Shown piece after piece: positions 24,906 through 38,131 of a stretch of 64,000 bases of DNA; the first letter of the stretch is position 1; every line of letters starts with the position of its first letter. The notes below the pieces were generated by a model, which saw only the letters and a list, made by a program, of their open reading frames with translations, did not search any database and was not told where the DNA came from. Made by a program: the position numbers and the translations under genes. The DNA is from Siniperca chuatsi (Eukaryota; Chordata; Actinopteri; Centrarchiformes; Sinipercidae). The DNA lies in NCBI RefSeq assembly GCF_020085105.1, contig NC_058047.1, forward strand, positions 21,904,001-21,968,000, in the 5' to 3' direction.

Positions 24906-26029
24906 GACCCCATCGAACATACTGCGGTTGCGCAGCATCTTAGCACTTGTAGTTTCGAACTGTTTATATTCAACGCGCTCTGCGGCCTTAAGAACTACAA
25001 GTCCCAGGATTCATGTGAGCGATAAACGGGAGACGCATTACGCATGATTGCAACATGACTCCCGTGACTCCAACATGACATCCGTTTGTATGGATCCCAC
25101 CCATGCGATTACAAGCAGAAATCTGGAAACAGTTAAGGACAGGTTCTTATCACCTTGGAGTAGAAAAGTGGAATCCTTGTTGACGTTATTCATCAACATT
25201 TCACAACTTTCAGATACCAACAAAACTGTGGGTGGTGAGAGTGAGCGACAAACTATCTTTTAGTCTTTCAAAATGAATAAATCATCTATACGTGTGTTGG
25301 GAATATCATGTCCTGTGGCTAATTTATTATAACTATTAAAACAGCCATCCAGAGAGCACCAGCCTCATCGGACTTTATTCAGACTCCTTACTTTCATTTT
25401 ACTATCCCACAACATGGCAACCTGACTTCTGAAAGTCAAACTCCGCGGCCAATCACAAAGCCCAAAACGTCAGACAGAAGGCGTGCCCTGTGAGATACAT
25501 CTGATAACTTTCGGTTCATAGAACAGGGTGTCCCGAAGGTGGATAGTATGTTTATTTAAAAAAAAGAAACAGATTTACACCACTGAATGAAACGAGGTCA
25601 CATAGTATCGTCTTTCTGAGGAACAATGTAAGCATCATACAACATTTGAAACTCTAGTGCGATTACAAACCTTACAAAAGCGCTTCACTACACGAAACAC
25701 CAAGTACGTTCAACGCGGTTGTCCAAAACAAACGCCTCCACCGGTGATCAGTAACCTGGTTTTGACCAATCAGCGACGGTTACTGACGCAAGCGACACAC
25801 TCCCGCCAATTCCGACTGAGGAGCGCGAGGCAGGCAGCGGGTTAAACGCAGGGAGTATGTGGGAGATGCGGAAAGAGAATGCGCTATGATTTATGTGAAA
25901 TAAATTAGAAGTACATGTCGTCTAAATAGCAGCATACTATTTGGTGCATTTTCGGGTGTTTACGCAACTTGTACCGTTGTTTTGACGTTGTTTATCTCTA
26001 ACGAGAGGAGCCCCGGGTTAGTCGTTGGG
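24906..26029. promoter_or_regulatory. Divergent scamp4-chaf1a promoter interval, with CCAAT and E2F-like sites
   Basis: About 1.1 kb separates the scamp4 first exon (-) from the chaf1a start (+). A CCAAT box lies at 25766-25770. TCCCGCCAA at 25801-25809 reads TTGGCGGGA on the other strand, an E2F-type site. CHAF1A expression peaks in S phase in studied vertebrates, so an E2F input would be expected; its use here is inference. No gene is visible inside the interval. Confidence 0.5.
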
Positions 26030-29000
26030 ATGTTGGCGGCGGAAAACCCATCCGTGGACGGACATTTGGCAGCATCGACTCCCCGCAGAAGAGGTAACTT
26101 AATGACATGTCTGGCAAGCTTATAAATGGTTCTATCAACTTGCCAAAATGTCTTACTATTATAATATTGACGGAGTGTAGTTTCGTCTATACATTTAGCG
26201 TCCACAAAACCATGACAAACTAAACATAAATCTGTCGTTGTCGTTAACGCTAGCAACCTCGCTTTTCCTAACGACATCGTCGTGACAATGACAACGTCAT
26301 TGTTACGAGTCAAAAGATAACTGTTTTAACCTAAAATTTCAAACATTAAAGCTAGCTGTGTACAGCTAACTTGCTGCCCGGCATTGCTAATGTTATCATG
26401 TTACCTAACGCTTATTCGGTAACTTTAACGTCCGATGAGGGACAATAACTTTATGTTGAAGTAAGTTAGGCCTCAAACTATCACAGTTTCCCTTTCACGA
26501 GATTGTAACCTTACCATGAAAAAGTATTTATCTTGTAAACCTAGTGGCAAACTCGGCTACATGGCTTGCTCTGTTACTGTTGCTTTGCTAGGTCATAGCT
26601 CTATCCGCTATATGGTAGTTTTGTTAGGTTAGCAGACGAGCTAGTCATATTAGCATCTGTGATTTGGTTAACGTTAGCACCTCACATGAAAGTTGTTTCA
26701 TAGGTGAAACTCCAGAGCTACTCCGTTGTCTTCGCTCTTTCACACACCCAAGTTTTTTTGTGGCTGCAGTAACTTACATGGAACAATTCTTCCTAGTTGC
26801 GAAGTTTTCAGAATTGTGGTCGGGCATGCATCCTTTTCTGACAGCCGTATAAAGTGCCTGCCCTGCGGACTCGGCCGGGCCTGCAGCATCGACTAATACA
26901 CCGGTTGGCGGGAGAGCAAACCAAACACAACCATTACATTAATTGTAATACTGTTACGTTAGCACGCCGAATTGGCAAACCAATGTGACATTTAATGAAA
27001 CACCTTAAAAAATAATACAATCGGGGCGTTTTTGCTATCCGATAGACTTTCACATTAACGTTAATACAGGGTGATTAGGACTTGAAGACCCACAGTACAT
27101 TAGTTACACTGGTATGTGGTTGTTAAAGACGTAAACTAATGTTACGTTGCTGTAATCGGAGTCTTAACAACAAAAAAGTTGCTGAGTCGAGTTGTTATTT
27201 GCATTAAACGTCTTAGTCCAAATATATTAATTCAAAGTAGTTGTATACTGGAAGGCTTTATTTGCAGTGGTTGTCATTTTCAGCATTGCGTTTTCATCAA
27301 CTACAAAAAACTTCAGCTATTATCACAACAGTCATTAGTTCCACAGTTGTCAAAACTTGTCATTGATTGATTTATCTGTGACCAGTATCACTGCCAGTTC
27401 AATATTCCAAATTTCACTAGAAACTGAGGTGAAGTTTTGCCCTGAACTACTATTTTCTGATGTGCCTATGTTTTTGTTCTTTTCAGGCATGGATTGTAAG
27501 TCAAGTAACAATGCCAACAAGAAACTTATCCAAGGTAAATACAACGTTAAATTTTTATTTTTCTAGAATTTTTGACACTATTGAAATATTATCTTTGAGA
27601 ATAAGACATTGTCAGATACCATTTGTGATAATCTAGCATGGAGGGTTGAACATTTTAATACTATCCATGTCTAACCATACCTTACATTTACAATGCCTGT
27701 TAATGATTGCTGCACCTTTTTTATGTATTGCTTTGTCTATCTTGATTATTCCCCACGTTTGCATATTTTTGATCAAATCCCAATTCTGTGTGGCATTATA
27801 TTTAGCAAAAACTCAAATTATGGGGCTATAAACCCTACTAATACGCATAAGATCATTGATGATTCACAAGTTAAAATGGTTATAGTTGCCCTCTACATTA
27901 AAGAGACCTGAATTTGTTAAACCCCTTAAGTCTGTGTTGCCACTGACATTACTTTGTATGTAGTCTATCAGTTAACATGTTCATGAAATATTGAAATATT
28001 TATTTAACTTGTTTAAAACCTTACAGAATTTATGCTTCTCTGACAGCATTTTGATGAACAACTTTGTGATAGCCCCATCAACTGTTTTATATTATGCAGA
28101 CAGATGCAACACAACAGCCATTATGGTGACTCTGTCTCTGTTTTTTTTTTGTTTTTTTTTTCAAATTCTGCCTGCAGCTCGTCTCCCATTCAAGCGCGTG
28201 AACCCTGAACCTAAAGAGAACCAGCCACCTAAACGCCCCTGTGCACATGCCTGCCCTGAACCAGGAGTCTCAGACAGGGAGAATGAGTCCTCTGTTCTCC
28301 CTGTGCACAGTGGACCACCCTTGGTTAATGGTCGTGGGCCCCTTGATGGCTTCCTGAGCCGTAGGCACCGTGCACCATCAGATGAGAACATGGTTATAGA
28401 TCTGACCGCGGATAACACTTCGTCCCCCGTAAAGCACCTTGTTTCACCTGCTTCTGCCTCTCCCTGCCTCCCAACAAAAGACAAGCATCAGGGCAAAGAC
28501 AAAACTGCCTCTTCTGGGAAATCTAGCAACATTGCTTACACTCCTAAAACACACGTTTTAGACTGCACAGTAGACAGCGAAGATGAAGTAGAAGAGGTGG
28601 AGGAAAAAGTTGGGAATCAGACAGCATCTATCTCACAGCTTGACACAACACAGGATTCTGAAAGTGAGCCAGAGGAGGAGAATGAGTCAGGGAACATTTC
28701 CAGTTTAGGAAACAGGTCCATGCTGTCAGCTTCATCAGTCAGCTCCTCATCTGAAAGCTCACCAGAGAAGTCCAAGTCTGATGACCCTACATCCACTACT
28801 ACTCCTACAGTACGTACATCTCCCATCACAGGCTTTTTATTTAATCCAGCTTAGTGATGTGTAGTATTAACTGATGCAATATCACACAATATTAATTATT
28901 CAGTATTCCTAAGAGTTTGTTTGGTATCTGCGTACATTACACAAACAAACAAATTGTTTATTAAAAAATACAGCGTGGTCATACATAGTGTGATTAAAGT

Positions 29001-32000
29001 AGCTTTTCAAACAATAAGCTGTTTGTGGTTCAGTGATTTAGAGAGATTTTGATTAGCATTTGCTCTCTATCATTAATAGAATTTGTAACATGTCAATATT
29101 AATGCAATAATTTGTCTAGCTATAAATTGCGCAAATACAACATTAACTAGGCTGAATGACATTGTGTCAGACAATGATTATTAGCTTTTTTTGTTGTTGT
29201 TGTTGTCTTTATTTTTCCCCCTATCATCATAGGAGCCAAAGACCACCTCCAAGATACCAGCAGATCAGAAAAAGATCAAAAGACGCTCATTGAAGGTAGG
29301 GCTCTTGATGTATATACTGCAAGCTGGGTTTGAATTCTGTTTCAATTTCCCTAGTTGTCATCCACTCTGTTATTTATTAAAACTGTTATTTTAGTAGAAG
29401 AGAAAAACTGACTGAAGTTTTGCAATTGTAGAGTTTACAAGAACAAGAGGAGAGGCTTCGGCTGCGACAGGAGAAAGAACGTCAGAAGGAAGAGGCTAAA
29501 GCTGCAAAGGAGAAAAAGAAAGAAGAGGCTCGCAAGCAAAAGGAGGAGCGAGAAAGGGAAAAACGCGAAAAAAAAGAAAAAGACGAGCGGGAGAAACGAG
29601 AGAAAAAAGAGAAGGAGGAGAAGGAAAAGGCAGAGAGGTTAAAAGAAAAAGAGAAGCAACGGAAATCAAAGCTAGAGTGAGTAATGCATGTTACTCTAAA
29701 GTCACTACTTACCCATTTGACATGTTTTCATTTCCATAAGTCAGTGTTGGTTAAAATGCCATAACACACACATTGATTTTGGTGTACTTAATGTTTTGCT
29801 TTAATCTTGCTTCAGGGCAAAGCTTGAAGAAAAAAGGAAGAAAGAAGAGGAGAAGCAAATGAAGGAAAAAGAGAAACGTTTGAAAGAAGAGAAGGATGTA
29901 AGTTTATTTAGAAAAGTGTTGGTATGAGCTAGGTAGATGCTTGCAACATTTCCTGTTCCAGATTTATAATGGACCATTTTACTGCGTTTATAGTCTGTTG
30001 ACCATTGTGTATCTGTTTACAGCGCCTCAAAGCTGAGAAAGCAGAAATTACACGGTTTCTACAGAAACCCAAGATCCAACAGGCTCCAAAGGTTAGTAGA
30101 TATCACACTTTTTGCTTTCACTTTAGGTTTTTTGGTTATTCGGGTGGGTTTATTAAACTGTTTTGTTCATGTTGTTGCCTAAAAACTAGCAATTATCTAA
30201 ACATCTTTAGTGCATAATCAACATTAGTGTAAAGGGTATAATGTTTGATTTGCAACACATGCTCTAATTCCCTGTATCCCCCTTTTAACTAAGACAGTCA
30301 ACTGAATAATAAGTCCAAATAATATAACTGCAACTTGTTGTGTCCTTTTTTCCAGACACTTGCAGCTGCGTGTGGGAAGTTTGCTCCATTTGAGATAAAA
30401 GAAAATGTGTTTCTGGCACCACTGTGCCGGGTTCAGTGTGAGGACTCTGTTCTGGAGGAACTGGACCGGTGTTTGTTGAACCCCGCTGATAACCTGAATG
30501 GACTAAAAGATTGGATTGGGCAAAAACCCCGCCGGTCAGGACCCACCAAACCCAGACAGACTGACTCACTCAGGTGAGAGTGGCAATAGTGATTTATCAT
30601 AATTTGCGTACTCTGCTTTCCCCGTTGCTCAATGTTCACTGACCTTTATATTAATTGCTGAAATGAGGATTGTTTTTTGTTTTGCCTAAATGATGTATGG
30701 ATCAGATGCAAAGTATCAAAATGGATACTTATAAACTGATATATGGTGATATTATGGTGACTAGGAAAATACCAGTATGTGCTAGTATTTTTCTCCACTG
30801 ATTCCCAAACTCTGTGTATCGGCTAATACCTAGTAACTATCTGATATCAGAGCTCTTTTTTCCCCAAATTTAAAATCTGTATGACCTCTCTGTGTGGAAC
30901 TGATTATCATTCTGCTATGTGTAAGGCAGTGTGAGACTGTAGCTTGATTCTTAACTATAAGTCGAGAAGTTCATACACCACATTTAGTTTACGCTAATGC
31001 AAATTTTGATTATACAGTGCATCCGGAAAGTATTCACAGCACTTCCACATTTTGTAATGTTACGGCCTTATTCCAAAATTGATTTATTTTCCTCAAAATT
31101 ATACAAACAATACCCCATAATGACAACATGAAAGAAGTTTGTTTGAAATCTTTACAAATGTATTAAAAATAAAAAAACAAAAAAAATCACATGTACATAA
31201 GTATTCACAGCCTTTGCCATGACACTCAAAATTTAGCTCAGGTGCATCCTGTTTCCACTGATCATACTTGATGTTTCTACAACTTGATTGGAGTCGAACT
31301 GTGGTAAATTTAATTGATTGGACATGATTTGGAAAGGCACCCACCTGTCTAATAAGGTCCCACAGTATCGAGGCACAGATCTGGAGAAGGGTACAGAAAA
31401 ATATCTGCAGCATTGAAGGTCCCAATGAGTACAGTGGCCTCCATCATCCGTAAATGGAAGAAGTTTGGAACCACCAGGACTACCTAGAGCTGGCCGCCCG
31501 GCCAAACTGAGCGATCGGGGGAGAAGGGCCTTAGTCAGGGAGGTGACCAAGAACCCGATGGTCACTCTGACAGAGCTCTGGTGTTTCTCTGTGGAGAGAG
31601 GAGAACCTTCCAGAAGAACAACCATCTCTGCAGCACTCTACCAGTCAGGCCTGTATGGTGGCCAGATGGAAACCACTCCTCAGTAAAAGGCACATGACAG
31701 CCTGGAGTTTGCCAAAAGGCACCTGAAGGACTCTCAGACCATGAGAAACAAAATTATCTGGTCTGATGAAACAAAGATTGAACTCTTTAGCCTGAATGGC
31801 AAGCATCATGTCTAGAGGACACCAGGCACCGCTCATCACCTGGCCAATACCATTCCTACAGTGATGCATGGTGGTGGCAGCATCATGCTGTGGGGGTGTT
31901 TTTCAGCGGCAGGAACTGGGAGACTAGTCAGGATCGAGGGAAAGATGAATGCAGCAATGTACAGAGACATCCTTGATTGAAAACCTGCCCCAGAGCGCTC

Positions 32001-35000
32001 TGGACCTCAGACTGGGGCGAAGGTTCATCTTCCAACAAGACAACGACCCTGCCAAGCACACAGCCAAGATAACAAAGGAGTGGCTACGGGACAACTCTGT
32101 GAATGTCCTCGAGTGGCCCAGCCAGGGCCTAGACTTGAACCCGATTGAACATCTCTGGAGAGATCTGAAAATGGCCGTGTACCGACTCTCTCCATCCAAC
32201 CTGATGGAGCTTGAGAGGTCCTGCAAAGAAGAATGGGAGAAGCTGCCTAAAAATAGGTGTGCCAAGCTTGTAGCATTATACTCAAAAAGACTTGAGGCTG
32301 TAATTGGTGCCAAAGGTGCTTCAACAAAGTATTGAGCAAAGGCTGTGAATACTTATGTACATGTGATTTTTTTTTTTTTAATTCATTTATTTTTATTATT
32401 ATTTTGCAAAGATTTCAAACAAACTTCTTTCACATTGTCATTACGAGGTATTGTTTGTAGAATTTTGAGGAAAATAATGCATTTAATCCACTTTGGAATG
32501 AGGCTGTAACATAACAAAATGTGGAAAAAGTGAAGCACTGTGAATACTTTCCAGGTGCACTGTAGCTTAAGGTTTTTGAAATTGTGTGTAAGGCAAATTT
32601 ATTTGTATAACACCTTTCCACAACAAGGCAATTCAAAGTGCTTTACATACGACACACAGGCATTGTGAGATACAAAAGAAACGCATGGCAATAACAGTGC
32701 ATCAACCTCATAACGATAGGTTTACTGTGATGGTGTGTCTGTCTGATACATGTAACACACATTTTGTACTGTAGGATCACTGCTGTTGTGTACATGGTAA
32801 ATGGACTGTATTTGTATTGCACTTTTCTAGTCTTCTGACTACTCAAAGTGCTTCACACTACATATCACATTCACCCCATTCACACACAGATGGCAGGTGC
32901 CAACTGCTCATTAGAATAAAGAAACTAACTCATTCACACACACTGACACACCGAAGAAACAGCCCAGCTGGGGGAAACCGGGATCAAACCACAAACCTTC
33001 CGATTGGTATCCGATAAACAGTGCTGAGCTGCTGTCAGCAGTGATCAGAGACGATTCTGCACTCGCTGTCTTCTGTGTGTCCATACGACAGGTGGAAAAG
33101 ACTTCACTGAACATAACTACATGTTTATCCATCTCTCTAGGTCTTTTTCTTCACAAAAACAAAACCAATCTGCTAAACAGTGTAGCTCCTCCATCGTTTT
33201 TGTTTTAAAATGTTTAAAACAGTTTTTAAAACGGTTGCTTAAACTTCATTGCTAATTAGATCTAACATCAGTCTTTTTTTCTGAGCCATTCTCATTTATC
33301 AGTTTTTGTTAATCCTTTAATGAAATGTATTTTATCCATGCAGGACTCAATACAAAAAAGCCGTTTGTTATTGTCGTCATTTCCTGCAATAAATGCAGGA
33401 TGTAGTGCCACTCAAGCTCAACAACAACTGTGCTTTCCAAACCAATTATGAATCGTCAGAGATTCTATATTTGTTGCCTACATATATTTTACCCAACAAA
33501 CTTTCCATTTCCATGTTGGGTTAACCGCTCTGTGGCATATTCTGTATAGTTTGTTAAAACCTCACCTGGCTCAAAAACAGTTTATGGCTGTGGGATTCCT
33601 CTTACATTCACTGCTGTGCGCCATGGTTCATGCATTGCCTTGGCAATCTCAGCCAGAACAAACAATGGCGTTTTTTAACAGTTATTTAATGTGGATTGTG
33701 TGATTTATGTAACTTAAACTTGTGCAGTGCATCATGTGTGCCTACATAAAGGTTTAGAGAAAAAAAAACCAAAACTATTTTAAATACATTTCCTGTAGCT
33801 TTATGGTTAACCCATCTTTTTCTCCATATTCCCCCATGTGTACCGTTTTCTCAGCGAGTGTATAACAGTGGAAGGGCCTAAACCAGATAGTGTGCCTGAT
33901 CGTAAACGTTATGGACCCATGAAGCTGCTACAATTCCATGCGAACTACCGTCCAGCGTACTGGGGCACCTGGAGTAAGAAGAGTTCACACATCTCACCTC
34001 GCTGCCCCCTCAGACAAGACAAGGTAAGACTATTACCTATATATAGTACTAAGCATTACTTTTTTAATGGTAGATTAAATGGATTCTATTGGCATATGTT
34101 TAAATGCAACAGACGTCTGTATCAACTGAGAAACTGCATTACATAGCTATGCTTTTCAACCACTTTTAAGATTTTAGCTTTGATTCGATATTTTGACTTT
34201 ATCCAATAATTGTATTTGTGTAGCTGGGAGACTAACAGCTGTGTTCTGTAACCACAGGATTTGTTAGACTATGAGGTGGACAGTGATGAAGAATGGGAGG
34301 AAGAGGAACCAGGAGAGTCCCTGTCTCATAGTGAAGGGGTAAGTTTCACCGGAGGGTGAAAACATATGGACGTTCCTTTATTCTAATGTTTTCTCTGTTT
34401 ATGTAGTGTCTACATTAATGTCCAGTATTATAGTTTAAAACACATGCTGAACTACCTATATATACCTATATACAAATGGTATGTAATTAGCATCAGCTGC
34501 TGGTTTCCATCTCTCTCAGTACACCATAAAAATCAACTTGTAGGGCCTTGGAACTGGCAGAGCAGCTGTGAGCAGTGACCATTTTATAGAATAAAACATC
34601 CAAACATGGATATTTTGAAAAAGAGAGAATTTGGTTGATCCATTGAAAAGGTTGCCATTTGGCTGTTGACTCGAAATCTCAAACACAACAACACAGTTTT
34701 CAAAACAGTCTGCTTGCATCTGCATGTAACAATAATCTAACTTGGACAACAAAAAATATAAAGGTAGTTAAATGTTCACTGATGGATTCTCATGTTAAGC
34801 ATCTGTTTCTTCAAGCTAACAATTAAGTAATCATTTTAAAACATACTTTATAAACATGCAAAAACATTGGCTTGGTCCTATTTTTTTTTTTTTTTTTTTT
34901 AAAGGCTGCGAATAAAAGTATTCAGAATTGTTTTTTGATTGAAATGATGCCTTAAAGTATGAAATTACTTGAACCACAACATAAATGACTTTTATGTTGC

Positions 35001-38000
35001 AATCCATGTAAGCCTTTTTAGCTGACCTTTGTCAGAGTCTATCACACAGATTAAGTACAGCGGTCAAATGAAATTAATATCTGATTAATCAAAGCATATC
35101 ATTAAGTATTGTTGGAGTGTATTTTTGAATGTGTTAAAAGCATGGAAAGAAATAGGCTTTAATTAGTTTTCTAAACTTGAACAAGCAACAAAATACATTT
35201 ATCATATTCATCTTGCATCTTCACAACAAGGAAAGTAGTGAACAATGAGATGATAATTTTACTTTTTAAAAGACTTTGAACTGTTGATCATTTTCAGGAA
35301 GATGAGGAGGAAGGAGGTGAAGATGATGATGATGACGGCTTCTTTGTTCCTCATGGCTACCTTTCAGATGATGAGGGCGCTCTAGAAGAAGAGGTATGAA
35401 GGGAGCTGCAATATTGGTGGTTTTTCAATAAATTTTAATTTGTCTCCTTGACAAATTGTTTGGATTTTCTTATTTCAAAATACTTTTTAAGTTACTGCTT
35501 CCTGTTTGCACCACCATTAACACACATGCAACCTCCCAGGAGGGTGGCGACCTGGAGAAGCAGAAACTACGTCAAAAACTGAAAGCGAGGGAGTGGGATG
35601 AGCTGATGTCCACCAAGAAGAAGATGAAGATGCTGGAGCCAGTGGTAAAGGGCTGCGTCTGGGAGGGAGAAGGACCTGGTTTGCAGCTCTTCCAACCTTA
35701 TGCTGTGTGTCTGGTCGAGCCTTTACCCAAGGCAGACACCAGCCCCAGCCCAGAGGAGCTGTCACAGAGGTGTCAGAGAGAAGCACAATGTAAGTGTATG
35801 CGGCGTGATTCACTTGGATACATGGATTGAAGTTGGAGAACAGCCGTTCTTTAGTTGATGATTCATTAGGGACCTGACAGTCGTCTTTAAGGTGCCATTG
35901 CGCTGTAAGTGGCTGACTGTTGCTTGTAGTTTTTGTGGGTTGTCTTGCTCTAGTAGCCCTTATCAGCTGGCAAAACCTTACAGTGCCAGTTGACATTTTC
36001 AATTTGTATTTTGAGTATATGACAAGAATTTTTTTTATCCAATTCACAGTGAAAATGTGGGATATGGGATATCTCAAATTGTGTGTACCTTGTACCAATA
36101 GCCTCAGAAATTCTGTGTATTATGATCTTAGAAATTTCAAAGACATGTTTTACCAACATATTATTTCTATTGTATGCTAAAATTGTGTGAGATTATGCAT
36201 TTACAATCTTATTTTGGCAGTGGAATGGTGGTGCTACACTATTGATCTGTTTTCTTCATCTTTATTTCCTGGTTCTATAATCACAACCCACCTTTGAATA
36301 TCACAATTACTTTAATTACCATTACATAATTAATTATTCTAAGTATAGCCCTCTTTTCTATAGGTAAACTGAGTTTACTTACCGTAGTTGGCAAAACGCT
36401 GTTGCAACTTGGTTAAAAAAGTACACCTGTATAAATTATAAAACTTGTCTATAGAGGAATCACAATATATTTCTGTGGAAGTTGGTATACTTTTTAAGTT
36501 TTTTAATTTACATTTTTTTATCAAGTTATTAAAGTTTGTTGTTTATGAGCTAATGATGCATTCTAAAAAAAATCTATAATGCTCTTTTCTCCCACAGTAC
36601 TCGGCCAGCTGCTGGCTCTGCTGCACGGCAATCTCAACAGCAGCAAAGTGATCATCACTGAGTTTCAGGAGTTTTGTCGTCAGCAGACCTCCTCCTCCTC
36701 CTCCTCACCTCCTGAACTGTCCAGCCCTCAGAGCCCAGCAGAAAACATTCCCACCAGGTAAAACAACAATATGACTGTTGACTGTGTAAACATGTAATGT
36801 AAAAAATTCATGATACATTTTTTTAAATAGTACAACTTTGCCAAAAATAAAATAATTTACCTCCTAAAACATCTCTTAAAATCTTGTCGTCTTTTTTTTT
36901 TTTTTTTTTTTTTGGTAAAACATCTACAAACATTAGAAATATCTTTTTTTTGTTTTACATCACTTAAAATGACCCCCCCCATCTTTAATCAGAATACAGG
37001 TGAAGCGCCTCATTAAGAACAACGCTGTTTATGAGAAGCGCTCAACCTACAGACGCTGCTGCTGGTATGTGCATACAGAGGTCCTGTCCCGTTTTGGTCA
37101 GGAGGCTCTTCCCGTGCCCTGCCAGTGGACCTACCTCACCACAGGAGCTCGAGAAGAGTCCCGTGAAGAACCCCAGGCAGCCACAGGCTCTCAGGGAAAT
37201 TCTCCCACTACACCCCAGACCTCCTCCACCACGTCTTCATCCTCCAACAAAAGGAAGAGCACAGGCAGCATGTCAATCACCAAGTTCATGAAGAGATGTA
37301 CTGACCCCGAGCAGGTAGAAAAACACACTCAAACAGATTTTCAAATGACCATGCAGACTTCACTGCGACATTTTACTTCTTTGTGTACTTAGTTTAGTCC
37401 CGATCTTTTCTTTTTTTTAATTTTTAGTATCTTTTTATGAAAATGAAAATATGCCTATTACCGTCTCAAATAGTCTTAACTCCCTGTATTTGCCAGACGG
37501 AAGCAATGGAGGCAGATGGTTTTCAAGCTGACACTGAGGATGACGATGAGGAAGACTGTGTCATCCTCTCCACACAGAGTGGTGAGTTATGAGTCGGTTT
37601 GCTAGTCGCGGGTAAAAGAAACAAACCAAGAAACCGTCTGTCCCTCCTATTGAAAATGAACAAATCGCCTACTGGATACATGTAAACATCTCTGTGAACA
37701 TGGGCAGAGAGACGATGCTCACACCACCTAAATCTCAATGTGTTGTGCGGACCTGCGTGTCAAGCAAGCTGATTAGTTAATCCAACTCCTGTCAGGAGGT
37801 GTGTTCGTAACGGAGCCACCCGTGCCCATTCACCCAAGTGCAGCCCCAGGGACACATGTTCCATTCATTAGATGAGAGGATTGATACCACACTCATGTCT
37901 TTGTCAAGAACATAGCTGGAGCTGGGAGGCAATTAGCTTCACTTAGCATAAATACTGGAAGCAGGGGTAAACAGCTAGCCTGGCTTGGTCCAAAGTTAAA

Positions 38001-38131
38001 TTAAATATTACTCTCCAGGTCCAACCAGAGGGAAATCTCCCAGCGAGGGAGACTGTCTGATGGAAGTCACCCCTTCTGACACCGCTGCTCTTCCCGTGGC
38101 CAGCGCTGCTCCTACACTCGCCACTGCCTGA
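26030..38131 (+). CDS. chaf1a: Chromatin assembly factor 1 subunit A (CAF-1 p150)
   Basis: Sixteen exons join in frame to 898 residues (human 956): 26030-26093, 27487-27534, 28178-28809, 29233-29295, 29432-29676, 29816-29897, 30023-30091, 30356-30573, 33855-34023, 34258-34338, 35298-35393, 35540-35789, 36598-36757, 36993-37314, 37497-37581, 38019-38131. It is the large subunit of the nuclear histone chaperone that deposits H3-H4 behind PCNA at replication forks. Visible parts: N-terminal KLIQARLPFKR block near a PCNA-binding region; SUMO-interaction-like VIDLT at 110-114; charged KER helix, about 270-400; [11 protein letters not shown]; acidic ED segment with [17 protein letters not shown] from about 531; C-terminal winged-helix region with [20 protein letters not shown]; then SITKFMKR. 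The start [11 protein letters not shown] was chosen as the first ATG in a GC-rich exon. I see no HP1-type PxVxL motif in the shorter N-terminal half. Confidence 0.95.
26094..28177. other. chaf1a introns 1-2, nothing else seen
   Basis: About 2 kb of AT-rich intron broken only by the 48-base exon at 27487-27534. No repeat family or extra gene is recognised. Confidence 0.6.
31015..32562 (+). mobile_element. Tc1-like transposon with IR/DR ends, transposase inactivated
   Basis: The element is 1,548 bp, bounded by CAGTGCATCCGGAAAG and its mirror CTTTCCAGGTGCACTG, with TA on both sides. Each end, about 200 bp long, carries an outer and an inner copy of GTATTCACAGC (31029-31040, 31201-31211, 32342-32352, about 32535-32547), the IR/DR layout of fish Tc1 elements. 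The transposase is recognisable across about 31420-32335: paired-like part [18 protein letters not shown], then the DDE-domain blocks [19 protein letters not shown] and [12 protein letters not shown]. Stops and frameshifts split it, for example near 31685 and 31977. It is a dead copy in the same orientation as chaf1a. Tc1/mariner cut-and-paste transposition is well established. Confidence 0.93.
32583..32650. repeat. Dispersed fish repeat fragment
   Basis: The words aaggcaaatttatttgtata and ttcaaagtgctttaca match a short repeat end that is very common in percomorph genomes. It sits just outside the Tc1 element. Only a fragment is present. Confidence 0.5.
32798..33015. repeat. Dispersed fish repeat (GGTAAATGGACTGTATTTG family)
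   Basis: The order of blocks (ggtaaatggactgtatttgt, cttttctagtcttctgac, caaagtgcttcacactac, cacattcaccccattcacac, accttccgattggta) matches a repeat found throughout teleost genomes. The copy is internally deleted and diverged. Confidence 0.65.

Larger units (their letters stand above)
30574..33854. other. chaf1a large intron, dense with repeats
   Basis: This 3.3 kb intron is the largest in chaf1a. Most of its length is accounted for by the Tc1 element (31015-32562) and two dispersed repeats (32583-32650, 32798-33015). The rest shows no exon. Confidence 0.75.

Noticed and set aside
31465-32335. Transposase frames as a host gene
   Set aside because: They lie between Tc1 inverted repeats, show DDE transposase motifs and are disrupted by stops and frameshifts; they are not exons of chaf1a.
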